Shown here: positions 23,108 to 31,747 of the stretch, piece by piece | Position numbering within the stretch: the first letter of the stretch is position 1 | Layout of the letters: the number at the start of each line of letters is the position of its first letter | Source of the DNA: Streptomyces sp. NBC_01549 | Lineage (GTDB): Bacteria > Actinomycetota > Actinomycetes > Streptomycetales > Streptomycetaceae | Reading direction: 5' to 3' | NCBI RefSeq assembly: GCF_026339955.1 | Contig: NZ_JAPEPW010000002.1 | Coordinates: forward strand, 868,001-932,000 | Length of the DNA stretch: 64,000 bases | Made by a program: the position numbers and the translations under genes | The notes under the pieces: generated by a model | Told to the model about the DNA's origin: nothing | The model's database searches: none | Seen by the model: the letters and a program-made list of their open reading frames with translations, nothing else

Positions 23108-24034
23108 GTGCGGACAGAGCAACTGGAATACATCGCGGCGGTCACCCGGCTCGGCTCGCTGCGCCGGGCCGCCGAGGAACTCCACCTCTCCCAACCGGCG
23201 TTGAGCGAGACCGTACGGAACCTGGAGCGCGAACTCGGCGTCGATCTGCTGGAGCGCAAGCGGTCCGGCGCACGGATGAGCGCCGAGGGGCGGGAGCTGC
23301 TGCCCCACATCATCAATGTGCTGGACGCGGTGGACCGGCTGCGCGGCGCGGCCGGGGAGCAGCACCGCATCAGCCGAATGGTCCGCGTCGGCACGGTGAA
23401 CGCGGCGACGGTGCCGCTGCTCATCCCGACGGTCCGGGAGTTCCGCGCGGCGCATCCGCTGACGCAGGTGGAGGTGGTCGGCGCCCAGCAGACGGAGATC
23501 CACCGGGCCCTGTCGGAAGGCAGCCTCGACCTGGGCCTGGTGAACCACCTCGACGGTGACGACCTACCCGCCGACTTCGAGACCACCGAACTGCTGCGTG
23601 GCCGCCCCGTGTTGTGCCTGCGTCCGGACAGCCCGCTGGCCTCACTGGACGCGGTGTCGGCGACCGACCTACTGGACGGACGCGAGCCGCTGATCGCCAT
23701 GCGGTCCGGGTACGTCATGCACCGCTATCTCCACCGGCTCCTGGAGGGCCGCCGCCCGGCCCTCTCGTACACGACCGACGGCGCCGAGATGGGCAAGCTC
23801 ATGGTCGCCGAGGGGCTGGGGGCGACGGTCCTGCCCGATTTCAGTGTCATCGGGGATCCCCTCGAGCGGTGCGGCGCGATCACCCACCGGCCGCTCACGG
23901 ACGACACGACACGGGTCCTGCTGATGCTGCGGCGCCGCCGGGCGGACTCGGTGCCTCGTGCCGCTCACGACCTGCACGAGGCGTTCGTGCGCAGGGCGGC
24001 GGAGCTCGGCGGCCGCCTGTCGGATCGGCCCTGA
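23108..24034 (+). CDS. LysR-family regulator, divergent from the sulfur operon
   Basis: 308-residue LysR protein: N-terminal helix-turn-helix 'RTEQLEYIAAVTRLGSLRRA' with 'ELHLSQPALSETVRNLEREL', then the effector domain. GTG at 23108 gives the canonical length; frames further upstream read through the promoter. The divergent arrangement with the leader-peptide operon makes it the likely activator of organosulfur utilisation, comparable in role to CysB/Cbl/SfnR-type control in other bacteria (inference). Confidence 0.88.
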   Translation: MRTEQLEYIAAVTRLGSLRRAAEELHLSQPALSETVRNLERELGVDLLERKRSGARMSAEGRELLPHIINVLDAVDRLRGAAGEQHRISRMVRVGTVNAATVPLLIPTVREFRAAHPLTQVEVVGAQQTEIHRALSEGSLDLGLVNHLDGDDLPADFETTELLRGRPVLCLRPDSPLASLDAVSATDLLDGREPLIAMRSGYVMHRYLHRLLEGRRPALSYTTDGAEMGKLMVAEGLGATVLPDFSVIGDPLERCGAITHRPLTDDTTRVLLMLRRRRADSVPRAAHDLHEAFVRRAAELGGRLSDRP

Positions 24035-24044
24035 CCGGGATCGT

Positions 24045-24212
24045 TCAGTCCTCGTCGCCGACCGGCACCACCACGAGGAAGGCGTCCGACTTCAGGTCCA
24101 TCACCACCGTCGCGGGCTGACCCTCGGTGCGGCGCCGTGCCGCGTACTCCTCCGCCGTCCAGGATCCGCGCGGGCCTCCCGCGGGAAACCGCTCCAACAC
24201 CTTCGTGCCCAT
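24045..24212 (-). CDS. Small conserved Streptomyces protein, 55 residues
   Basis: Short frame from ATG 24212 to TGA 24045, preceded by GGAGG about ten bases upstream. The protein begins 'MGTKVLERFPAGGPRGSW', continues 'TAEEYAARRRTEGQPATVVM' and ends with acidic residues (VGDED). I recall near-identical small proteins of unknown function in other Streptomyces. No signal or membrane segment. It converges on the LysR gene with an 11-bp gap. Confidence 0.65.
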   Translation of the reverse strand: MGTKVLERFPAGGPRGSWTAEEYAARRRTEGQPATVVMDLKSDAFLVVVPVGDED

Positions 24213-24385
24213 CACGGCAGACACCTCCAGCTGACCTCGGACTCTCCTGTTGTCCCGCCTGCCCGCGATTCACCCGGACATGTCCGCAAGGACTCCGCCA
24301 GGCGCATCCGACCGCCGTATTCGCGTGGAAGAGATGAGGGAGGGAACTCGGTAAGGGGGTGGCCCGGCGAACGACGGAGGAACCC

Positions 24386-25921
24386 ATGAGCGACGACGAC
24401 CCCCGCCCCGGCCTGCACTGTCTGGTCACCGGTGCCACCGGCTACATCGGCGGCCGACTGGTCCCCGAGTTGCTGGACGCGGGGCACCGGGTGCGGTGTC
24501 TCGCCCGCTCCCCCGCCAAGCTGCGCGATTACCCATGGGTGGACGACGCGGAGGTGGTGCGCGGCGACGTCACGGACGCCGGTTCGGTAGCCGAGGCCCT
24601 GCGCGGTGTCGATGTCGCGTACTACCTCGTGCACGCCCTGGGCACGGGCCATGCCTTCGAGGAGACCGACCGGAAGGCGGCCGGGATCTTCGGCGAACAG
24701 GCCCGCGCGGCCGGGGTCCGCAGGATCGTCTACCTGGGCGGCCTGACCCCGGCGGGTGTCCCCCGGGAACGCCTCTCGCCGCACCTCAGGTCGCGCGCCG
24801 AGGTCGGCGACATCCTGCTGAAGTCGGGCGTGCCGACCACGGTCCTGCGCGCAGCCGTGATCATCGGCTCCGGCTCGGCCTCCTTCGAGATGCTCCGCTA
24901 CCTCACCGAACGCCTCCCGGTCATGATCACGCCCCGCTGGGTGCGCACCCGGATCCAGCCGATCGGCGTACGGGACGTGCTGCGCACTCTGGTCGGCAGC
25001 GCGCGGATGCCCGCCGAGGTCAACCGCACCTTCGACATCGGCGGTCCCGAGGTCCTGACGTACCTGGAGATGATGCAGCGGTACGCCGCCGTGGCCGAGC
25101 TGCCGCGCAGGCTGATCCTGCCCGTGCCTGTGCTGACCCCCGGGCTCTCCAGCCACTGGGTCGGACTGGTCACCCCGGTGCCCGCGTCCATCGCCCGCCC
25201 GCTCACCGAATCGCTGCGCCACGAGGTCGTCTGCCACGAACACGACATCGTCCGGTACGTCCCCGATCCCCCGGGACGTCCGTTCGGATTCGACGAGGCG
25301 GTGTCGCTGGCTCTGCAACGGGTACGGGACGCCCAGGTCACCACCCGGTGGTCGTCGGCCTCCGTGCCCGGCGCGCCCAGTGATCCCCTCCCCACCGACC
25401 CCGACTGGGCGGGCGGCAGCCTCTACACCGATCGACGCGAAGTGGCCGTGGACGCGCCGCCCGGGGCGCTGTGGCGGGTGATCGAGGGCATCGGCGGTGA
25501 GAACGGCTGGTACTCCTTCCCGTCGGCCTGGGCCCTCCGCGGCCGGCTGGACCGGCTGGTGGGCGGTGTCGGACTGCGGCGCGGACGGCGCGACGCCGCC
25601 CGGCTGCGCGTGGGCGACTCGCTCGACTTCTGGCGCGTCGAGGACATCGAGCCAGGTCATCTGCTGCGGCTGCGCGCCGAAATGCGGCTGCCGGGCCTCG
25701 CCTGGCTGGAGATGTACGCCGAGGCCGGCGCCGGGGGCCGGTCCCGCTACCGGCAACGGGCCCTGTTCCATCCGCACGGCCTGCTGGGACAGGCCTACTG
25801 GTGGAGCATCTCGCCCTTCCACGCCCTCGTGTTCGGCGGCATGGCCCGCAACATCGCCAAGGCGGCGGCCAAGGCCGACGTACCGGCGAGAGCACGGCAG
25901 CCCGCCGTGCCGTCCCGCTGA
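24386..25921 (+). CDS. SDR-family NAD(P)-binding protein fused to DUF2867
   Basis: 511-residue two-domain protein. The N-terminal half is an extended short-chain dehydrogenase-like Rossmann domain ('CLVTGATGYIGGRLVPELLD' near residue 11, 'YYLVHALGTG', 'RRIVYLGGL'), lacking an obvious YxxxK dyad, so nucleotide-binding rather than classical reductase activity is possible. The C-terminal part is DUF2867 ('RREVAVDAPPGALWRVIEGI', 'ENGWYSFPSAWALRGRLDRL', 'WWSISPFHALVFGGMARNI'). ATG 24386 follows GGAGG. The photolyase gene starts 118 bp downstream on the same strand; similar pairs occur near LitR-controlled genes in Streptomyces. Confidence 0.9.
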   Translation: MSDDDPRPGLHCLVTGATGYIGGRLVPELLDAGHRVRCLARSPAKLRDYPWVDDAEVVRGDVTDAGSVAEALRGVDVAYYLVHALGTGHAFEETDRKAAGIFGEQARAAGVRRIVYLGGLTPAGVPRERLSPHLRSRAEVGDILLKSGVPTTVLRAAVIIGSGSASFEMLRYLTERLPVMITPRWVRTRIQPIGVRDVLRTLVGSARMPAEVNRTFDIGGPEVLTYLEMMQRYAAVAELPRRLILPVPVLTPGLSSHWVGLVTPVPASIARPLTESLRHEVVCHEHDIVRYVPDPPGRPFGFDEAVSLALQRVRDAQVTTRWSSASVPGAPSDPLPTDPDWAGGSLYTDRREVAVDAPPGALWRVIEGIGGENGWYSFPSAWALRGRLDRLVGGVGLRRGRRDAARLRVGDSLDFWRVEDIEPGHLLRLRAEMRLPGLAWLEMYAEAGAGGRSRYRQRALFHPHGLLGQAYWWSISPFHALVFGGMARNIAKAAAKADVPARARQPAVPSR

Positions 25922-26039
25922 GTCCCGCGACCCCTCGCCGATGCCCGCATCCGCCGGGGACCCCCGGCCCGAAGCAGTCATGGCCGCACTCGTCGCCGCC
26001 CTGTCACAGCACCGCGTCCCCCTGTCCCGGAGTCACACC

Positions 26040-27413
26040 ATGAACGTCTCGGTCGTCCTGTTCACCTCGGACCTGCGCCTGCACGACCATCCAGCGCTGC
26101 GCGCGGCGCTGGACGGCTCGGCCGCGCTCGTCCCCCTGTTCGTACGCGACGACGCCGTCGCCGTCGCGGGCTTCACGGCACCCAACCGGATGGCGTTCCT
26201 CGCGGACTGTCTGGCGGACCTGGACGCCGGACTACGGGCGCGCGGTGGCCGTCTCGTGGTGCGCTCCGGCGATGTCGTCGCACGGGTGTGCAAGGTGGTC
26301 GCCGAGGCGGAAGCCGACGAGGTGCACATGGCCGCGGGGGTCAGTGGCTACGCCCGCCGCCGCGAGGAGCGGCTGCGCGCGGCCCTGGAGAGCGAGGGGT
26401 GCCGGCTGCACGTTCACGACACCGTGATCACCGCGCTCGCGCCCGGCGCCGTCACTCCGTCCACCTCGGACCACTTCGCCGTGTTCACACCATACTTCCG
26501 GCACTGGTCGCGGGAGCCGCTGCGGGACCCGGTCGCCGCCCCCCGGGCGATCCGGGTGCCGGACGGCGTCGGCTCGGAGGGAACCCCCTCCCGCACGGGC
26601 CTGTCCGGGCTGTCGGAAGGGCTGGCGCGCGGCGGCGAGTCGGAAGGCAGGAAGCGGCTCACGGCCTGGCTGCGCTCGGACATCGCCTCGTACGAGGACG
26701 GTCACGACGACCTGTCGGGCGACGCCACCTCCCGGCTCTCACCCCATTTGCACTTCGGCACCCTCTCCCCGGTCGAACTCGTCCACCGGGCGCGCGCGGC
26801 GGGCGGCCCGGGCGCCGAGGCGTTCGTACGGCAACTGGCCTGGCGTGACTTCCACCACCAGGTGCTCGCCGCGCGGCCGGACGTGGCCGTCGCCGACTAC
26901 CGCACCAAGCGCGACCGTTGGCGCTCGGGAAGGGCGGCGCACGAGGACGTCAAGGCGTGGAAGAAGGGGCGCACCGGCTATCCGGTCGTCGACGCGGCGA
27001 TGCGCCAGCTGCGGTACGAGGGCTGGATGCACAACCGGGCTCGGCTGCTGGCCGCGAGCTTTCTCACCAAGACGCTGTACGTGGACTGGCGGGTGGGGGC
27101 CCGGCACTTCCTGGACCTGCTGGTGGACGGCGATGTCGCGAACAACCAGCTCAACTGGCAGTGGATGGCCGGAACGGGCACGGACTCGCGGCCGGGCCGC
27201 GTCCTCAACCCGGTGAAGCAGGCCAAACGGTACGACCCGGACGGGGAGTACGTCCGTCGCTGGGTGCCGGAGCTGGCGGGGCTCGCGGGCGGCGCCGTGC
27301 ACGAACCCTGGAAACTCCAGGGCCTGGAGCGCGCCGCATACGACTACCCGGACCCCATCGTCGAACTCTCCGATGGGCTCGCCCGGTTCAGGGCCGCTCG
27401 CGATCGCGGCTGA
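26040..27413 (+). CDS. phr: Deoxyribodipyrimidine photo-lyase (class I)
   Basis: 457-residue FAD photolyase that repairs cyclobutane pyrimidine dimers with blue light. The N-terminal antenna domain begins 'VVLFTSDLRLHDHPALRAAL'. The FAD domain shows 'SRLSPHLHFGTLSPVELVHR', 'AFVRQLAWRDFHHQVL', 'LRYEGWMHNRARLLAASFLT' and 'NNQLNWQWMAGTGTDSRPGR', with the Trp residues of the electron-transfer chain. The antenna chromophore cannot be told. ATG at 26040. Light-responsive control through the LitR-like/ECF pair at 28.5-30.2 kb is plausible from context. Confidence 0.95.
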   Translation: MNVSVVLFTSDLRLHDHPALRAALDGSAALVPLFVRDDAVAVAGFTAPNRMAFLADCLADLDAGLRARGGRLVVRSGDVVARVCKVVAEAEADEVHMAAGVSGYARRREERLRAALESEGCRLHVHDTVITALAPGAVTPSTSDHFAVFTPYFRHWSREPLRDPVAAPRAIRVPDGVGSEGTPSRTGLSGLSEGLARGGESEGRKRLTAWLRSDIASYEDGHDDLSGDATSRLSPHLHFGTLSPVELVHRARAAGGPGAEAFVRQLAWRDFHHQVLAARPDVAVADYRTKRDRWRSGRAAHEDVKAWKKGRTGYPVVDAAMRQLRYEGWMHNRARLLAASFLTKTLYVDWRVGARHFLDLLVDGDVANNQLNWQWMAGTGTDSRPGRVLNPVKQAKRYDPDGEYVRRWVPELAGLAGGAVHEPWKLQGLERAAYDYPDPIVELSDGLARFRAARDRG

Positions 27414-27430
27414 ACGACATGACGACCTCG

Positions 27431-27510
27431 CGGCATCACCGCTGAGCAGCTTCACCGCTGAGAGGTCTCACGGCTGATAGGTTTCACGGCTCAGCGGCAT
27501 CACAGCTGAC
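27431..27510. repeat. Five degenerate tandem 16-bp repeats
   Basis: Five contiguous 16-bp units immediately after the photolyase gene: cggcatcaccgctgag, cagcttcaccgctgag, aggtctcacggctgat, aggtttcacggctcag, cggcatcacagctgac. The shared core is TCACNGCT. They lie in the 286-bp gap before the DUF4142 gene. Clustered protein binding sites or slippage are possible; no palindrome is present within a unit. Confidence 0.8.
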
Positions 27511-27699
27511 GAGACGGCGGCTCAGCCGTTCACGACTGCGCGGGGCGCGGCACAGGCTTTACTGTCCCTAGAGATTCCTCCGGCCCGCGCAGCCGTATAC
27601 GTGGTCGTCCGAAACACCCGTACCGGATCCACGCACCGGATCCACCGAGCGGCCCGCCGGAACCCCAGACTCCGGGACGCCGCCCCGCCAGGAGGCTCA

Positions 27700-28422
27700 A
27701 TGCGTATCGCACGAACCGCAGGAACCGTCTTCGTGGCAGGTGCGTTGGTCATGACTCTCGCCGCGCTCGCGTACCCCAGCATGCTCGGACTGCAGACCAC
27801 GGCCGCTGATCAGAGCCGCGTCATCGAAAATACCTCGACGGGCCCGGTGACCGAGGCCGACCGCGACTTCGTCGTCAAGGTGCGGGCGGCCGGCCTGTGG
27901 GAGTACCCCGTGGGGATGCTGGGTCTGCAGAAGGGCACCACCCCGGCGGTCAGGACCGCCGGTGACCACCTGGTCAAGGGCCATGCCGCGCTGGACGACA
28001 CCGACCGCAAGGTCGCCGCCGCACTCGGCATCACCATCCCCAACAAGCCGTCTCCTCAGCAGCAGGGCTTCGTGTCGACGCTGAGCGGAGAAACCGGCAA
28101 GCAGTTCGACACCGACTTCGCCAACATCCTGCGGATGACCCACGGTTCGATCTTCAACACCGTCGCCAAGATCCGGTCAACCACCAAGAACTCGCTGGTC
28201 CGCCAGCTGGCCGACCAGGCCAACGTCACGGTGCTTGACCACATCACGGTGATGGAGAAGACCGGACTGGTCAACTTCGACCAGACGCTGTTCCAGCAGA
28301 CCACACCACCGAAGCTGCCCGCCTCCGATCTCACGCCGCCCGCGCCCGCGCCGGGTGAGCCGACCGCTGTGCTCACCCCGCCCGCCGGCAGCTCCCCCTC
28401 GCCCACCGGGACGGTCGGCTGA
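27700..28422 (+). CDS. Secreted DUF4142 protein
   Basis: 240-residue exported protein: signal/anchor 'FVAGALVMTLAALAYPS', then a DUF4142 helical domain ('VTEADRDFVVKVRAAGLWEY', 'AVRTAGDHLVKGHAALDDTD', 'LVRQLADQANVTVLDHITVM') and a Pro/Thr-rich tail from about residue 205. DUF4142 domains have a ferritin-like helical bundle of unknown role. ATG 27700 follows AGGAGG. It lies between the photolyase and the LitR-like regulator and converges on the latter. Confidence 0.88.
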   Translation: MRIARTAGTVFVAGALVMTLAALAYPSMLGLQTTAADQSRVIENTSTGPVTEADRDFVVKVRAAGLWEYPVGMLGLQKGTTPAVRTAGDHLVKGHAALDDTDRKVAAALGITIPNKPSPQQQGFVSTLSGETGKQFDTDFANILRMTHGSIFNTVAKIRSTTKNSLVRQLADQANVTVLDHITVMEKTGLVNFDQTLFQQTTPPKLPASDLTPPAPAPGEPTAVLTPPAGSSPSPTGTVG

Positions 28423-28453
28423 GCCGCACCCCGGCTCACCGGCGCCCGGGCGG

Positions 28454-29485
28454 TCAGCTCCGGGCGACCGGGACGGGTGGGCCGTACAGGCTCGAGAGGG
28501 TTCCGAGGGCGTCCCGCAGCCCGGGCGGGCGGAGCATCCCTCGCACCGGGCGGCCCGCCCAGCCCGGTCCGCCGAGCAGCACGGCGGGATGACCGCGGGC
28601 CCCCTTGACGCCCCACTGGGTGCCCGCGACATGCCGGGCCAGGGGCAGGTCCGCCGTCGAACGCGTCTGGGCCCACAGCAGGACGGCCGACGGGCCGAGC
28701 CGTCGTACGGCCGCGGTCAGCGCCTCGGTGGGGACCGCGGCGCCGAACATCCGGGTGGGCACGCCGAGTTCGACGAGACCCGCGTGCAGCGCCTCCAGCG
28801 CCAGGCTGTGCTGTTCCCCCGGGACGCATGCCAGCACCACCGGTCCCGCTCCGGCGGCCGGGGCTCCCGCGGGGCCGACCGGCTCGGTGGCACGGTGCAG
28901 GGCGCGTGAGATGTGCCAGGACAGCAGGTGTTCCACCTCCACGTAACGGTCGCCCGAGGATTCCCACTTGCGTCCGACCGCGTGCAGAGTCGGCACCATC
29001 ACCTCATCCCAGGCGAGGACCACGCCGTGGCGCGCCACGAGCGAGGCCAGCTGGTCGCCCACGGCGGGGGCGTCGAGGCGCACCGCGGCGCGCGCGAGGC
29101 CCCTGCACTCCTGACGGACGTCACCGAGCGGCAGCGCACCGGCCGCCTGCGAACGGTGCCCACCGGGCTGATCGCCTCCCCCGGCCCGCTCGGGCCCGGG
29201 CTGAATCCGCCCTTCACCCTCCCGGACGGTCCGGGCCGCCTCGGCGGGCGGCACCCCGGCCGAGGTCAGGCGGCACATCTCCTCGAGCATCACCACGTCC
29301 CGCGGCGTCCAGCGGCGGTGCCGACCGGCGGAACGGACCGCGGGGCCCAAGCCGTACCTCCGGTCCCAGGAACGCAGGGTCGTGGGCGACACCCCGAGGC
29401 GGCGGGCCAGCGAACCCGTCGTGACGCCCGCCTCGTCGGACCGCGCGGCCGTCTCCCGCCGCTGTGCCGGTTGGTTCTCGCCCAT
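28454..29485 (-). CDS. litR: LitR/CarH-like MerR regulator with B12-binding domain
   Basis: 343-residue repressor. N-terminal MerR winged helix: 'VTTGSLARRLGVSPTTLRSW' and 'SAGRHRRWTPRDVVMLEEM'. It is followed by a helical cap and a cobalamin-binding domain with 'WESSGDRYVEVEHLLSWH' (the W-x9-EH type motif of CarH, here one residue longer) and 'CVPGEQHSLALEALHAGL', where the His would ligate cobalt. CarH/LitR proteins hold DNA in the dark through adenosylcobalamin and release it on light. It is divergent from an ECF sigma gene as in the Streptomyces litR-litS pair; the symbol is by analogy. No carotenoid (crt) genes are nearby. Confidence 0.85.
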   Translation of the reverse strand: MGENQPAQRRETAARSDEAGVTTGSLARRLGVSPTTLRSWDRRYGLGPAVRSAGRHRRWTPRDVVMLEEMCRLTSAGVPPAEAARTVREGEGRIQPGPERAGGGDQPGGHRSQAAGALPLGDVRQECRGLARAAVRLDAPAVGDQLASLVARHGVVLAWDEVMVPTLHAVGRKWESSGDRYVEVEHLLSWHISRALHRATEPVGPAGAPAAGAGPVVLACVPGEQHSLALEALHAGLVELGVPTRMFGAAVPTEALTAAVRRLGPSAVLLWAQTRSTADLPLARHVAGTQWGVKGARGHPAVLLGGPGWAGRPVRGMLRPPGLRDALGTLSSLYGPPVPVARS

Positions 29486-29616
29486 ACGGCGACCATACGA
29501 CGCACAAACGATGCGAGTTGTCGCCCTGCGCCTCGGTTCACACGATGGGGATCACCGGGCGCGTCACGGGAGGCGCCCGGCGACCGGGAGCCCGCCCGAA
29601 CCGAGGAGCCGTGGCC

Positions 29617-30210
29617 ATGATCCTGGATTCCCTCACCGAGCAGTGCGTCGACGGGCGGCTGAAGACGCTTTCCGACGCGGATCTCGCCCAGGGCCTCGTG
29701 GACGGCGACGAGGAGTGTCTGACCGCCGCCTACCGCCGCTGGGGAACGCTGGTGCACACACTCGCCGGACGTTCGCTGGGCGACCCCCGGGAGGCCGAGG
29801 ACGTCACCCAGCAGGTGTTCCTGGCCGCCTGGCAGGGCCGACAGGGTTATCGACCCGAGCGCGGCGCGTTCGTCGGCTGGCTCGTCGGCATCACCCGCCG
29901 CAAGATCGCCGACGCGCTCTCCGCCCGGACCCGCCGCACCGATCTGCTCGCCGCCGCCGGAGCCCTCCTCGGCCCGCTCGACGACACCTACGGCCGCCCC
30001 GAGACCGTGCTCGACCGTGTCCTCCTGCGCGGCGAGCTCGCCAGACTCCCCGCGTCCCAGCGCCGGGTGCTGCACCTCGCCTTCTACGAGGACCTGACCC
30101 AGACCCAGATCGCCCAGCGCACCGGCTGGCCGCTGGGCACCGTCAAGAGCCACTCCCGGCGGGGCCTGCACCAGTTGCGCCGCGGCCTGCGCGCGGAGGC
30201 CGTCGGGTGA
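29617..30210 (+). CDS. ECF sigma factor, LitS-like by context
   Basis: 197-residue ECF sigma factor. Region 2: 'YRRWGTLVHTLAGRSLGDPR', 'AEDVTQQVFLAAWQGRQGYR', 'GAFVGWLVGITRRKIADALS'. Region 4: 'LPASQRRVLHLAFYEDLTQT' and 'QIAQRTGWPLGTVKSHSRRG'. No anti-sigma gene follows. Divergent from the LitR-like repressor (131 bp), which suggests light-released expression that then turns on repair or photoprotective genes. ATG 29617 follows GGAG; a GTG at 29611 is also possible. Confidence 0.9.
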   Translation: MILDSLTEQCVDGRLKTLSDADLAQGLVDGDEECLTAAYRRWGTLVHTLAGRSLGDPREAEDVTQQVFLAAWQGRQGYRPERGAFVGWLVGITRRKIADALSARTRRTDLLAAAGALLGPLDDTYGRPETVLDRVLLRGELARLPASQRRVLHLAFYEDLTQTQIAQRTGWPLGTVKSHSRRGLHQLRRGLRAEAVG

Positions 30211-30352
30211 ACGTCCGGTCCCGATACGGAGAAAGGCCACCTCTACACATAAAGAAGAAATAAGAGCACAATGAAAACAAGCGGCGCCAACCGCACACCG
30301 CACACCACACACCAGAAGCGGTCAGGCCTGCAGAGAACGAAGGAGACGACTC

Positions 30353-30793
30353 ATGGCCAACGTCTCGCACCCCAGAGGTGACATCACGACCCACCCCGAC
30401 GCATCCGAAATGCGGGAGCGGTACGACCGCATGCTCGGTGGCCGCGATGTGGCGCTCGTCGACGGACCGGTGTTCCTGCTCGGTCTGTACTGCGCCGTGT
30501 CCCCGTGGATACTCCACTACATGACGAGCCAGCCCGCCCTGGCGACGCACAACCTCATCATGGGCATCGCCATAGGCCTGCTGGCCCTCGGATTCACCAG
30601 GGCCCCCGAGAGAATGTACGGCCTGAGCTGGGCCATCTGCGCGATGGGCGCGTGGCTGATCATCTCACCCTGGGTGGTCGGAACCAGCCCCGACACCGGC
30701 GTCGTGCTCAACAACATCATCATCGGCGCGCTGGCCGTGGTGCTGGGGGCGCTGTGCGCGGTCACGACGACGAGAGGCACTCCTCGGGCGTAG
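30353..30793 (+). CDS. SPW-repeat membrane protein
   Basis: 146-residue membrane protein with four hydrophobic segments and two SPW motifs, 'CAVSPWILHYM' and 'LIISPWVVGTS', which define the family. The polar N-terminus (about 45 residues) is cytoplasmic or extended. Function unknown. ATG 30353 follows AAGGAG. It lies 142 bp downstream of the ECF sigma gene, past an unusually AT-rich stretch (about 30240-30285) that may hold its promoter. Confidence 0.88.
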   Translation: MANVSHPRGDITTHPDASEMRERYDRMLGGRDVALVDGPVFLLGLYCAVSPWILHYMTSQPALATHNLIMGIAIGLLALGFTRAPERMYGLSWAICAMGAWLIISPWVVGTSPDTGVVLNNIIIGALAVVLGALCAVTTTRGTPRA

Positions 30794-30810
30794 GCCCGGC
30801 GGACATCCTT

Positions 30811-30848
30811 CGGTGCTGTTCCCGGCGGACACTCCCGGAACAGCACCG
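30811..30848. terminator. Terminator after the SPW gene
   Basis: Perfect 12-bp arms CGGTGCTGTTCC (30811-30822) and GGAACAGCACCG (30837-30848) with a 14-nt loop, 18 bp after the stop codon. Confidence 0.75.
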
Positions 30849-30978
30849 GAGGCCCACACCCGGGCTCAGCACCGCACGTCGATGCCCGCGCTGAGCCCAG
30901 GCCACACGAAAGGAAGCGAACACCCCCACAGGCCGGCCCGCCCACGCGGACCGGCCTCACGACGCCCACCGAGGTGGT

Positions 30979-31587
30979 TCAGATACCCGCGCCGAGCGAC
31001 CAGCGCGGGGTGCTGCCGGCGAGGCGGCACGTGAGGAAGTACAGCGGGATCGGCGGCGTGTACGGCGAGTCATCCTCGGGCCGGTGGATCAGACGGGGGC
31101 GGGCCGACCGTGAGCGCAGCAGGGCCCGCGTCCAGGACGGGTCGGCCAGCCGGGCGCCCACCGCGTAGCTGGTGGAGGTCGGCCAGGTGACGCCTATGTG
31201 GGATCCGGAGGGGACGATCCACCACCACCGCTCCTCGTCGGCGAAGACACAGCCGACGCGGGGCAGACAGTCCATGATCCGTTCCCCGTGTTCCGGGGAT
31301 GTGCCCACGGCGTCGTACCCCAGGCCTGCGGAGAACTCGGGGGGTATCGCCAGTCGTGCCGGGGACTCGTGCGGCGGCGCGGTGGGAATGTACATGCGCA
31401 GGCCGAAGGCGGCGGGGTACGGGCGCGGATCGACGGCGGCGGTGTGGTCGCGGCCGCCGAGGGTGGAGAGGTCGTCGTCGCCGCCGAGGGCGGAGAGGTG
31501 TTCTCGGCCGTCGAAGGCGGCAAGGTGGTCGTTCGGGTCGTCCGCGGCGTGGTGGTCGCGCAGGTCAGGAATGTACTGTCGTTCCAT
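30979..31587 (-). CDS. Conserved Streptomyces hypothetical protein with N-terminal nonapeptide repeats
   Basis: 202 residues. Residues 11-55 are five 9-residue repeats (DHHAADDPN, DHLAAFDGR, EHLSALGGD, DDLSTLGGR, DHTAAVDPR), rich in Asp/His/Leu. From about residue 65 the protein becomes the part I recall as conserved in Streptomyces: 'PPHESPARLAIPPEFSAGLG', 'HGERIMDCLPRVGCVFADEE', 'RWWWIVPSGSHIGVTWP'. No signal peptide or membrane segment. A shorter product starting at the Met before YIPTAPP is conceivable. Its neighbours are the truncated ATPase and the XRE trio. Function unknown. Confidence 0.7.
   Translation of the reverse strand: MERQYIPDLRDHHAADDPNDHLAAFDGREHLSALGGDDDLSTLGGRDHTAAVDPRPYPAAFGLRMYIPTAPPHESPARLAIPPEFSAGLGYDAVGTSPEHGERIMDCLPRVGCVFADEERWWWIVPSGSHIGVTWPTSTSYAVGARLADPSWTRALLRSRSARPRLIHRPEDDSPYTPPIPLYFLTCRLAGSTPRWSLGAGI
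31423..31557. repeat. Five 27-bp coding repeats
   Basis: In-frame 27-bp units encoding the nonapeptide repeats of the adjacent gene. The middle units are nearly alike at DNA level (for example CTCTCCGCCCTCGGCGG against CTCTCCACCCTCGGCGG), suggesting recent expansion. Confidence 0.7.
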
Positions 31588-31660
31588 CAGATGAAGGTCC
31601 TTCGGCCGAGTGGGGGATGGGCCGGGCGATAGTCATGGTCGCCGGCGAGCCGGTCGACAC
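31565..31660 (-). CDS. Possible 31-residue peptide behind a strong ribosome site
   Basis: GTG 31660 follows GGGAGGAG with good spacing and opens a frame beginning 'VSTGSPATMTIARPIPHSAE' that ends in TGA at 31565, overlapping the next gene's start by 23 bp. It could be a coupling peptide for the hypothetical protein or just the surviving ribosome site of the broken ATPase region. No homologue recognised. Confidence 0.25.
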   Translation of the reverse strand: MSTGSPATMTIARPIPHSAEGPSSDGTTVHS

Positions 31661-31747
31661 GATGTCTCCTCCCTTCGACGGCAGTACGGCTCGGACGATG
31701 TGTCCGGAGCCGTCGGCGGTGTCTTTGACTGACGCCCCAGTCGCTGC

